From assembly GCA_003526375.1 (NCBI GenBank), contig DPDG01000098.1, positions 1-30,755 on the forward strand: a DNA stretch of 30,755 nt. The letters run 5' to 3'. Source of the DNA: Lentisphaeria bacterium (GTDB lineage Bacteria > Verrucomicrobiota > Lentisphaeria > Victivallales > UBA1829). Positions 15,294 to 22,619 of the stretch are shown here, piece after piece. Numbering within the stretch: the first letter of the stretch is position 1; every line of letters begins with the position of its first letter. A program made the position numbers and the translations under genes. The notes under the pieces were generated by a model. It did not search any database. It saw nothing but the letters and a program-made list of their open reading frames with translations, and was not told the DNA's origin.

Positions 15294-18179
15294 ATGAGTG
15301 ATAAAAATCCTCCGGCTGATTTCCGGCCGGTTCCTTTCTGGAGTTGGAATGACCGTCTGGATATTCCTGAACTCCGCCGTCAGATCAGGGAAATGCACGC
15401 TGCCGGCATCGGCGGCTTTTTCATGCATGCGCGTTCCGGGCTGCGCACGCGGTATTTTTCCGGTGAATGGTTCGAGGCAGTCAAAGCGTGTATCGAGGAA
15501 GCCGCGAAGCTGGGCATGGAGCCGTGGCTTTATGATGAAAACGGATGGCCGAGCGGGTTCGGCAACGGAGGAGTGAACGGGCTCGGAGAGAAATACCGGC
15601 AGAAATATCTGCGCATGACGAAGGGGGAGGCTCCCCGCAATCCGATCTGCCGGGTCGGGGAGATGAGTTTTTACTATGATGTCAATCCGTATTATGTGGA
15701 TACGCTGGACGCATCGGTCACGGCGGAGTTCATCAGGCAGGTCTATCAGGTTTACAGGGATACTCTGCCTCCTGAAAACTGGCGCAGCGTGAAAGGCTTT
15801 TTCACCGATGAACCGCAGATATCCCGTGACGGAATTCCGTGGTCGCTGACTCTGCCCGGAGAATATGAAAAGGCATACGGGCGCGATCTTTTCGCGGATC
15901 TGCCCGGACTGTTTGCGGAAGTTCCCGGGTACCGCAGTATAAGAGTCCGCTACTGGGGGCTTGTGACGCGTCTTTTCATGGATCATTTTCTGAAGCCGCT
16001 TCATGACTGGTGCGACGCGAACGGCGTACTCCTGACAGGGCATCATGTGCTTGAGGAGACTTACCACAGCCAACTGACGACCAACGGGGCGGTCATGCCG
16101 CAGTATCAGTATTACCATATTCCGGGCGTTGACTGGCTGGGGCGCAGAACTCCGAGCGCGGTTGCCCTGATCCAGCTCCTTTCCGTTGCGGCGCAGACCG
16201 GAAAAAAGCGTCTGCTTGTGGAGACTTTCGCCTGTTGCGGCTGGAACGTGAGTTTTCAGGATTTGAAATGGCTCTATCAGCTTCAGATGGTGCGCGGAAT
16301 GAATTTCCTTTGCCAGCATCTGGAGGGATATTCGCTGCGCGGTCTGCGGAAGCGGGATTATCCGGCTTCGCTTTTCCTGCATCAGCCATGGTGGAGCGAA
16401 TATCATCATTATAACGATTATGTCTCACGGATCGGGCGGCTTCTTGCCGAGGGGGAGGTGGAGTGTCCCGTTCTGGTGCTTCATGGACAGTCCACCGCAT
16501 GGATTGAATATAATGACGGGGACAACGGCGTATTGAATTTCTATTCCGACGCCTTTGCCGCATTGACCCGTGAGCTTGAGATGCGGCAGATCAACTGTCA
16601 TTACGGCGATGAGACTCTGATCGGGCAGTACGGCAGTGTGAACGGCAGGGATTTTGTGATCGGGAAACAGAGATACCGGATTGTCGTCCTGCCGCAACTG
16701 AGCAATATTTCGTTGAAGGAGAAGACGCTTCTGCTTGATTTCTGCGCGAACGGGGGCATCCTGTTCGGAGTCCGTGATTCTCAGGGGTATCCGTTTACTG
16801 TGGACGGGGAGGCAGACCCGGAAATCACGTCTCTGCTGGAGAAGTGCCGCTGGTTTGCTTCCGAAGCGGAACTGGCGGAGCATCTGCGCGGAAAGTATTC
16901 GCTTTGCAGAATAGACGGCGAGGCAAAGGAGATCGTCTGTGCAAAACGCCGCTTTGCAGACTGGGAAGGAGCTCCTGCGGATCTGTTCTATCTGGTCAAT
17001 CAGAGCAACAGTGAAAGCGCGCTGGTCCGGATTGAATTCAACGGGCGCGTGATATCCCGTTTCGATGCCGCGAGCGGGGAGTTCCTGCCGTTTCCCGCCT
17101 ACGCCTCCGTATTGGAGCACGATTTTGAACCGGGCGGCGATCTGCTGGTGATGGTCCGCCCGCGGGATGGAGAGCCGGCGCGTTCAAAGACGCTTGAACC
17201 GGCTTTTGAATTGAAGCTTCTGACTCCGAATACACTGACTCTGGATACCTGCCGCTGCTGCGCGGACGGTGAACTGCTGGCGGAAAAGATTGAGACGATC
17301 AGCCTTATGCCTGAACTTCTGAAACTGGAGCGTCCGGCGGAAGTGAGGCTGGAATTTACATTTGAAATTGATCCGGCGTTCAATACCGCCCGTCCGCTTC
17401 ATCTTGTGATCGAGAATCCGGAACAGTACCGGATATTCCTGAATGATTCTCCCGTTGATGCGAAAACGGATGGAACGTTATTCGATCATGCGTTCAAGAC
17501 GATCCCGCTTCCGCCGTGCCGGAAAGGGGAGAACAGAATTCGGCTGGAGACTCATTTTGAGCAGGACCCCGAAGTGTATGAAATGCTTCGCCGCGGACGC
17601 TGCTGCGAGTCGGAGGGCAACAAGATCACGTTTGATATGGAGCTCGAATCAATTTATATCGCCGGTGATTTTGCTGTGAGAAACCAGGGAAGCATTGAGT
17701 CTTTGCCGAAAAATGCCGAACGTGTCTCCGGTCCGTTTGTCATTACGGAACCTGCTGCCGTTGTCACCGGCGCCAATCTCCAGCGGGACGGCCTCTGCTT
17801 TTTTGCGGGACGGGCGTTTCTGACGCAGCATTTCGATCTTGACAGAACCGACTATTCAGTTTTGAGTTGCAGTGAACTTTTCGCCAATGCCGCCGGAATT
17901 CGCCTGAACGGCAGGGAGCTCGGCATCATGCTGTGGCGTCCATACCGCGTCGCCGTTCCCGCCGGGCTTCTGAAAGAGAAAGATAATCTGCTGGAAATCG
18001 AGCTTGCCGGCAATCTGCGGAATCTGCTTGGCCCGCATCATCTGGCGGAGGGGGAAAGTTTCGGCGTCGGTCCATACAGCTTCTTCCGTCATGAGGACTA
18101 CCTGGGGCATCAACCGCTGCCGTGGAATGAGGATTACTGTATTGTCCGCTTCGGGCTGGAAACGCTGTCCCTTTCATGA
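15294..18179 (+). CDS. Large cytoplasmic glycoside hydrolase (GH106-like / GH2 sugar-binding type)
   Basis: A 961-aa protein without signal peptide. The opening RPVPFWSWNDRLDIPELRRQ, GIGGFFMHARSGL and EPWLYDENGWPSGFG is typical of large TIM-barrel glycosidases annotated as glycosyl hydrolase with GH2-type sugar-binding domain, related to the GH106 alpha-L-rhamnosidases. Acidic residues in strand-end positions are E173 (FFTDEP) and E310 (LLVETFACCG); they are candidate catalytic residues, but I cannot assign them. Residues about 700-950 look like beta-sandwich domains (LFANAAGIRLNGRELGIMLW). The ribosome site AAGGTGAG precedes the ATG. It is divergent to the second lyase operon and convergent with obgE. 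A role on oligosaccharides already taken into the cell is likely; exact sugar unknown. Confidence 0.78.
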   Translation: MSDKNPPADFRPVPFWSWNDRLDIPELRRQIREMHAAGIGGFFMHARSGLRTRYFSGEWFEAVKACIEEAAKLGMEPWLYDENGWPSGFGNGGVNGLGEKYRQKYLRMTKGEAPRNPICRVGEMSFYYDVNPYYVDTLDASVTAEFIRQVYQVYRDTLPPENWRSVKGFFTDEPQISRDGIPWSLTLPGEYEKAYGRDLFADLPGLFAEVPGYRSIRVRYWGLVTRLFMDHFLKPLHDWCDANGVLLTGHHVLEETYHSQLTTNGAVMPQYQYYHIPGVDWLGRRTPSAVALIQLLSVAAQTGKKRLLVETFACCGWNVSFQDLKWLYQLQMVRGMNFLCQHLEGYSLRGLRKRDYPASLFLHQPWWSEYHHYNDYVSRIGRLLAEGEVECPVLVLHGQSTAWIEYNDGDNGVLNFYSDAFAALTRELEMRQINCHYGDETLIGQYGSVNGRDFVIGKQRYRIVVLPQLSNISLKEKTLLLDFCANGGILFGVRDSQGYPFTVDGEADPEITSLLEKCRWFASEAELAEHLRGKYSLCRIDGEAKEIVCAKRRFADWEGAPADLFYLVNQSNSESALVRIEFNGRVISRFDAASGEFLPFPAYASVLEHDFEPGGDLLVMVRPRDGEPARSKTLEPAFELKLLTPNTLTLDTCRCCADGELLAEKIETISLMPELLKLERPAEVRLEFTFEIDPAFNTARPLHLVIENPEQYRIFLNDSPVDAKTDGTLFDHAFKTIPLPPCRKGENRIRLETHFEQDPEVYEMLRRGRCCESEGNKITFDMELESIYIAGDFAVRNQGSIESLPKNAERVSGPFVITEPAAVVTGANLQRDGLCFFAGRAFLTQHFDLDRTDYSVLSCSELFANAAGIRLNGRELGIMLWRPYRVAVPAGLLKEKDNLLEIELAGNLRNLLGPHHLAEGESFGVGPYSFFRHEDYLGHQPLPWNEDYCIVRFGLETLSLS

Positions 18180-18252
18180 AAGCACATACGCAGCAAACAA
18201 TGGAGCCGCTTTCAGATTTTGCGGGGGAGAGGCAGGGCTGATCCGCAATTTC

Positions 18253-18273
18253 GGGACTCGCTTTGCGAGTCCC
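18253..18273. repeat. Perfect 9-bp palindrome (REP-like), copy 2
   Basis: GGGACTCGC-ttt-GCGAGTCCC. It lies in the 133-bp gap between the convergent glycoside hydrolase and obgE genes. No T-run follows on either strand, so it is not a standard terminator. The right arm plus CC (GCGAGTCCCCC) recurs at 2740-2750. Confidence 0.65.
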
Positions 18274-18312
18274 CCGGTCTGTGTATGCGAATGTTGCAGG
18301 ATAAGAAGCCGG

Positions 18313-19341
18313 TTACTTTTTCAGATAGTCCGGCTGACTTTCTTCTTCGATTCTTTTTTCCAGCGCGGAGCGGATGGCGTCTTTTACTTTGTCAAAGGAC
18401 TGGTCCGTGGCGGCGCTGATCGGAACGATTTTGATGCCGCGCACCTTTTTCCTGAGTTGTTTCAGGTTTTCTTCGCTTTCAGGAAGATCCATTTTATTGG
18501 CAACGATCAGGCACGCCCGCTTGCTGAGGTCTTTCATATAAAGTTCCAGCTCTTTTTTGAGCGTCTTGAGATCGTCGCACGGGTTCCGTCCGTCCACTCC
18601 CCCCATGTCAAGAACGTAGATCAGCATTTTTGTCCGTTCGATATGGCGCAGAAAGGAGTGTCCGAGCCCGACATTGCGGTGTGCGCCGTCGAGGAGCCCG
18701 GGGACATCCGCCATCAGCAGATTTTTGAAGTCCGGATAATCGACCACCCCGATTACGGGATGCAGGGTTGTGAAAGGGTAGGGCGCCACTTTCGGTCTGG
18801 CATTGGAAACTGCGGAGAGCAAGGTGGATTTGCCCGCGTTCGGAAAACCGACCAGCCCGACATCCGCGATCATCTTGAGTTCGAGCTCGACCGGAATCGG
18901 TTCTGTTTTTTCCCCGGGTTCATGTTCGCGGGGAGCGCGGTTGACACTGGTGGCAAAACGGGTGTTGCCGCGCCCGCCTTTTCCGCCCCGGGCAACGACG
19001 ACCTCTTTGTCGATCGCGTCAATGTCCGCCATGATTTCGCCTGTTTCGGCATTTTTGACAATGGTTCCCGGCGGAACCTTGATTTTGAGGTCTTTCCCGC
19101 GGCGTCCGTGCATGTCCTTGCCCTTGCCGGGGATGCCGTTTTCCGCGGCGAATCTCCGGGTGTAAAGGAAATCCTGCAACGTCTGTTCTCCGGGAGCTGC
19201 GACAAAGACAACATTTCCGCCGTTTCCGCCGTCGCCTCCGTTCGGGCCGCCTTTCGGGATAAACGCTTCACGCCGGAAACTGCAACATCCGTTTCCGCCG
19301 TTTCCGGCTTTGATTGTGATCTGGGCTTTGTCTACGAACAT
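18313..19341 (-). CDS. obgE: Obg/CgtA-family GTPase
   Basis: A 342-aa essential ribosome-associated GTPase. The glycine-rich Obg fold occupies residues 1-158 (AGNGGNGCCSFRREAFIPKG, GPNGGDGGNGGNVVF). The G domain has G1 GFPNAGKS (165-172), G2 TT (191-192), G3 DVPG (212-215), G4 NKMD (282-285) and G5 ISA (308-310). The C-terminal OCT domain found in Bacillus-type proteins is absent, as in many other bacteria. It acts in 50S subunit maturation and stress response. A GGAG lies eight nt before the ATG. It follows rpmA in the common order, but an intrinsic terminator lies between them. Confidence 0.97.
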   Translation of the reverse strand: MFVDKAQITIKAGNGGNGCCSFRREAFIPKGGPNGGDGGNGGNVVFVAAPGEQTLQDFLYTRRFAAENGIPGKGKDMHGRRGKDLKIKVPPGTIVKNAETGEIMADIDAIDKEVVVARGGKGGRGNTRFATSVNRAPREHEPGEKTEPIPVELELKMIADVGLVGFPNAGKSTLLSAVSNARPKVAPYPFTTLHPVIGVVDYPDFKNLLMADVPGLLDGAHRNVGLGHSFLRHIERTKMLIYVLDMGGVDGRNPCDDLKTLKKELELYMKDLSKRACLIVANKMDLPESEENLKQLRKKVRGIKIVPISAATDQSFDKVKDAIRSALEKRIEEESQPDYLKK

Positions 19342-19375
19342 GATTCATACTCCGGTAAGATTTTTGCAGAAAGTC

Positions 19376-19407
19376 CAAAAAAAAGCCCGGAGCAGAGGTT
19401 CCGGGCT
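19376..19407 (-). terminator. Intrinsic terminator between rpmA and obgE
   Basis: Minus-strand AGCCCGGA-acctctgc-TCCGGGCT, a perfect 8-bp stem (arms 19400-19407 and 19384-19391), followed by eight T. It lies 31 bp after the rpmA stop and 35 bp before the obgE start. Confidence 0.88.
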
Positions 19408-19438
19408 GACCAATACAAGAAGATGCAACAGTGTCCTG

Positions 19439-19699
19439 TTATTCCGCGGCAACTTCCGCCGGAACGACTTCGACCATGCGCTTCGGTTTGGAGAATTTCA
19501 CAGTGCCGTCCGCGAGAGCGAACAGGGTGAAGTCTCTGCCGCAGCCGACATTTTTGCCGGGACGGTATTTGGTTCCGCGCTGGCGGATGATGATGCTGCC
19601 TGTTGTTACGAATTCGCCGCCGAACGCCTTGACGCCGAGCATTTTCGGCTGGCTGTCGCGTCCGTTTCTGCTGCTGGACTGACCTTTTTTATGTGCCAT
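19439..19699 (-). CDS. rpmA: 50S ribosomal protein L27
   Basis: An 86-aa protein that matches bacterial L27 along its whole length: MAHKKGQSSSRNGRDSQPKM, LGVKAFGGEFVTTGSIIIRQ, RGTKYRPGKNVGCGRDFTLF. There is no N-terminal pre-sequence needing removal; the peptide begins directly with AHKKG, which reaches the peptidyl-transferase centre. AAGGAG precedes the ATG with an 8-nt gap. The usual upstream partner rplU (L21) is missing; a MATE gene lies there instead. Its promoter is probably at 19752-19779. Confidence 0.98.
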   Translation of the reverse strand: MAHKKGQSSSRNGRDSQPKMLGVKAFGGEFVTTGSIIIRQRGTKYRPGKNVGCGRDFTLFALADGTVKFSKPKRMVEVVPAEVAAE

Positions 19700-19751
19700 G
19701 ATATATCTCCTTAAAATTATAATTTCATATCTGATACAAACATAAGCAAAT

Positions 19752-19779
19752 AATATATCCGTTCATCTCTTTTTTGCAA
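19752..19779 (-). promoter_or_regulatory. Possible promoter of rpmA
   Basis: Minus-strand TTGCAA (19779-19774), 16-nt spacer, TATATT (19757-19752), in an AT-rich gap 50 bp upstream of rpmA. Confidence 0.5.
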
Positions 19780-19834
19780 CTGTCTTTTCAGAGAAAAATC
19801 AGATTTTTTCCTGTTCCGCCCCCGCTTTCCGGTT

Positions 19835-21316
19835 TCAGGTTTGTTTCAGGGGCTCCGGCGGATCGGGGCACGTTTCATCGGACGGAGGCAGGTCGATGAC
19901 TTTGATGTGTTTCCAGGCACCGGACTTTCTGCGCCAGAGCATGAAAAATGCGTCTGCGGCAATATAAACCGTGATGAACAGCCAGACCGTGCCGACGGAA
20001 GCATGGGCGAAATAGACCAGATAAACCGTTCCGGGAATCTGGATCAGCCATGAAGTTCCGAGTCCGATCAGGAGCGGGACAAATGTGTCTCCGGCTCCGC
20101 GCAGACTTCCCATCGTGATGAATCTGGTGGCGTCCAGCAGATTGAATATCACGGCAAGGCGCAGGATCGTGATGATATATTCCGTCACCAGAGCGTTGTC
20201 CATGTTGGTTGCCCCCTGATTCTGCAAATCGAAAATGCGGATCAGAAGCTGAGGGCAGAAAAGATAGATGGCGGAGATGGAAAGCATCCAGAGGAACAGC
20301 ATTCTGATGGATCTGCCTGCGATCCGGTCGGCGACAAGCAGACGGCGTTTGCCGATATATTGCCCGGTGATGATGCTGGTTGCGTCCATAAGCCCGATCA
20401 TGGGCATATTGCCGATCATGTTGATGGAGAGCGCGATGCTGGTTGCCGCCAGCGCTTCGTTGCCGAGACGTCCGATCATGATGATGACACAGGCGAATGC
20501 GGCGTTGCGCAGGAAAGTCTGGAACCCTGCCGGCGTTCCGAAGCAGAGCAGTTTTCTGATGTATTCCCCGTGGAAACGTTTATGGCTGCGGGTCGCGTAT
20601 TCCTTCTGGTTCACGAGCAGGAAGCAGGAAGCGGAAATGCAGAGGGAGCAGAGGCTCGCGATGGAGCTGGCGAGTCCGGCGCCGAGAATTCCCAGCGGCG
20701 GCAGACCGAGTTTGCCGAAGACGAAAATATAATTCAGAGGAACGGAGATCAGACAGCCGATGATCTTGATCGCCGCGACGATCTGCGTACGTCCGCGTCC
20801 GGTGAAGAACGAAAGAAACGGCGTTTCCATGCAGATCAGTCCCGCGCAGGGGGAAAGTGCGATGAAGTACTCCGCTTCGTAGACAGCGATGCGCGGATCG
20901 TGTCCGTTATGCGTCAGTATCCATGCTCCCCCGGCAGGCAGGGCATAGGCAAGCAGCGCCGCGACGATTGCCCCGAAATAGAATCCGTTCCATGTCGCGC
21001 GGATACACCCCTCGCGGTTGTCCGAACCGTGATGCTGCGCCACAATCGTCGCAGTAAAGGACGCTGTGATCAGGAAGAACGCCATCAATGTGAAAAACAT
21101 CTGTGATGCAGGCATGGACGCAGCGACTTCGTCTTTGGAGTCCCATGCAAGGAAAACCCGGTTGGTGATCATCATAATGGTGTTGCTTGCACTGAGGATA
21201 ATCAGCGGCCATGCGATGCGCCAGATTTCAACGTATCCGCCCGGCTCGTGAAATTGGCGTTTGCTGAAATAACCGGCGAATTTGTTCCATACGGGAAGAA
21301 TCAGCTTGCTGAACAT
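19835..21316 (-). CDS. MATE-family multidrug/Na+ antiporter
   Basis: A 493-aa integral membrane protein with about 12 hydrophobic segments. It begins with the MATE signature region (WRIAWPLIILSASNTIMMIT), has the second-half repeat (GTPAGFQTFLRNAAFACVII, NMIGNMPMIGLMDATSIITG) and the typical RGAGDTFVPLLIGLG. The family exports cationic drugs or other organic compounds using Na+ or H+ gradients. The frame begins at a TTG (21328), but the ATG at 21316 is the likelier start; the ribosome site is weak (GAGAAAG). A candidate promoter (TGGAAA-17-TATATT) lies about 120 bp upstream. Substrate unknown. Confidence 0.92.
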   Translation of the reverse strand: MFSKLILPVWNKFAGYFSKRQFHEPGGYVEIWRIAWPLIILSASNTIMMITNRVFLAWDSKDEVAASMPASQMFFTLMAFFLITASFTATIVAQHHGSDNREGCIRATWNGFYFGAIVAALLAYALPAGGAWILTHNGHDPRIAVYEAEYFIALSPCAGLICMETPFLSFFTGRGRTQIVAAIKIIGCLISVPLNYIFVFGKLGLPPLGILGAGLASSIASLCSLCISASCFLLVNQKEYATRSHKRFHGEYIRKLLCFGTPAGFQTFLRNAAFACVIIMIGRLGNEALAATSIALSINMIGNMPMIGLMDATSIITGQYIGKRRLLVADRIAGRSIRMLFLWMLSISAIYLFCPQLLIRIFDLQNQGATNMDNALVTEYIITILRLAVIFNLLDATRFITMGSLRGAGDTFVPLLIGLGTSWLIQIPGTVYLVYFAHASVGTVWLFITVYIAADAFFMLWRRKSGAWKHIKVIDLPPSDETCPDPPEPLKQT

Positions 21317-21533
21317 AATCTTTCTCAATCAGAAAAAACTGGATTAAGCGGTATTACCGTCCGCCGGCGGGAGTTTTCCTAAAAACTTTAAATTCATAGA
21401 AACATGGAATATAATCATGATTTGCATGATTTCCAGTATTGAAAGGTAAAATATTTGATTTTTAAATTATTTATCTGCCATGCCGGCAGACATCAACTGC
21501 ATCTGTATTCTGTGCCGCCGGTTGCCGGTTTTG

Positions 21534-22619
21534 TTACATGCGGAAGTAAATTCCGAGGGCTCTGGGAAAAGCAAGTTTTTCCTTTTTCGGAACGAGCTTC
21601 CTGTTTTCCCTGTCAAACATAAGAAACGTGACGGTGCCTGACTTTTCGTTTGCGGCGATGATCTCCGTTTCATCGGGAGAGAGCGCGATATCGCGCGGAA
21701 AATCTCCGTTGCAGTCCGCAGTCTCCAGAAGTTTCATCGCTCCGTTTTTCCCTGTTTCGATCAGCGCGATTGAATTGTGACCGCGGTTCGAGACGAACAG
21801 AAATCTTCCGTCCTTTGTGATACGGATTGCGCCGGGGTAATTTCTGGTCTCCGGCACTCCGTTCAGAGAGCGGATCGTCTGCGCCGCCTCCCATTTCCCC
21901 CCGCGGCGGACAAACGAAGACACGGTGCTGTCAAGTTCATTTGCGACATAGATCGTGTTTCCGTCCGGAGAAAAGACAAGATGGCGCGGGCCCGCTCCTG
22001 CATGGAGACGGATGATTTCCACCGCTTTCGTGTCGATTCCCCTGCCTGCGTGCCACGGATAAATCTTGACCTGATCAAGTCCGAGATCAACGGCATGAAG
22101 ATTTTTCCCCGCCGGGTCGAAGCCGACGAAATGCGGATGCGCTTTTTCCTGACGTTTTCCGGCGCCCCGCCCCCGGTGCGGAATGACTTTTCCCGCCTGC
22201 GGAATCCCGCTTTTCAACGGCAGTTCCGTGAGGGAGGCGGAACTGTAATTCGCCGTATAGAGAAAAGAGCCGTCCGGCGACAGCGCCAGATGACACGGAA
22301 CCGCGCCGTTGACCTGCACAAAGGCAACCGCTTCCAGCCTGCCGCTTTCATCCGCCCGGAGGGTCGCGACTCCTCCCTGTTTTGTTCCGGGAATTCGCGA
22401 AACAGTCCCGTAAAAAAGCCCGGAGGCCGGGTCGCGGATCAGATAATTGACGGTTTTAAGGTGTGTGAAAAGATTCCGCGCCGTATCGGTCCGGCTTTTG
22501 ACGAGCGTGATGCCGCCCGTCTCGCCGGAGGTATCCGATACCGCATAGAACTCCGTTGAAACACAACCTGCGGAGAGAACAGCCATAATCAGCATTGCCC
22601 CGGAAAACAGTTGTCTCAT
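21534..22619 (-). CDS. Lipoprotein lactonase-like seven-bladed beta-propeller
   Basis: A 361-aa protein with a lipoprotein signal peptide; the lipobox LSAGC puts the lipidated Cys at 19. The rest is a YVTN/lactonase-type propeller with repeated blades (HLALSPDGSFLYTANYSSAS, HLVFSPDGNTIYVANELDS, IRITKDGRFLFVSNRGHNS, DIALSPDETEIIAANEKSGT), as in 6-phosphogluconolactonase (Pgl)-like family members. Its ATG overlaps the stop of the alpha-galactosidase gene (ATGA), so the two are translated together. The lipoprotein is outside the cytoplasm, so a role in central 6-phosphogluconate metabolism is unlikely; it may act on sugar lactones or have a binding role. Confidence 0.85.
   Translation of the reverse strand: MRQLFSGAMLIMAVLSAGCVSTEFYAVSDTSGETGGITLVKSRTDTARNLFTHLKTVNYLIRDPASGLFYGTVSRIPGTKQGGVATLRADESGRLEAVAFVQVNGAVPCHLALSPDGSFLYTANYSSASLTELPLKSGIPQAGKVIPHRGRGAGKRQEKAHPHFVGFDPAGKNLHAVDLGLDQVKIYPWHAGRGIDTKAVEIIRLHAGAGPRHLVFSPDGNTIYVANELDSTVSSFVRRGGKWEAAQTIRSLNGVPETRNYPGAIRITKDGRFLFVSNRGHNSIALIETGKNGAMKLLETADCNGDFPRDIALSPDETEIIAANEKSGTVTFLMFDRENRKLVPKKEKLAFPRALGIYFRM

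Noticed and set aside
14994..16409. 471-codon minus-strand open frame opposite the glycoside hydrolase
   Set aside because: Shadow of the 961-aa gene; no family features.
18253..18273. Terminator for the glycoside hydrolase or obgE
   Set aside because: The stem is strong, but neither strand has a T-run after it; treated as a repeat.
18004..19530. 508-codon plus-strand open frame across obgE
   Set aside because: Antisense to obgE and to the 3' end of the hydrolase; a by-product of GC-rich codon use.
21470..21490. Terminator after the lactonase gene (TCTGCC/GGCAGA)
   Set aside because: The stem is only 6 bp, with an interrupted T-run on the minus strand.
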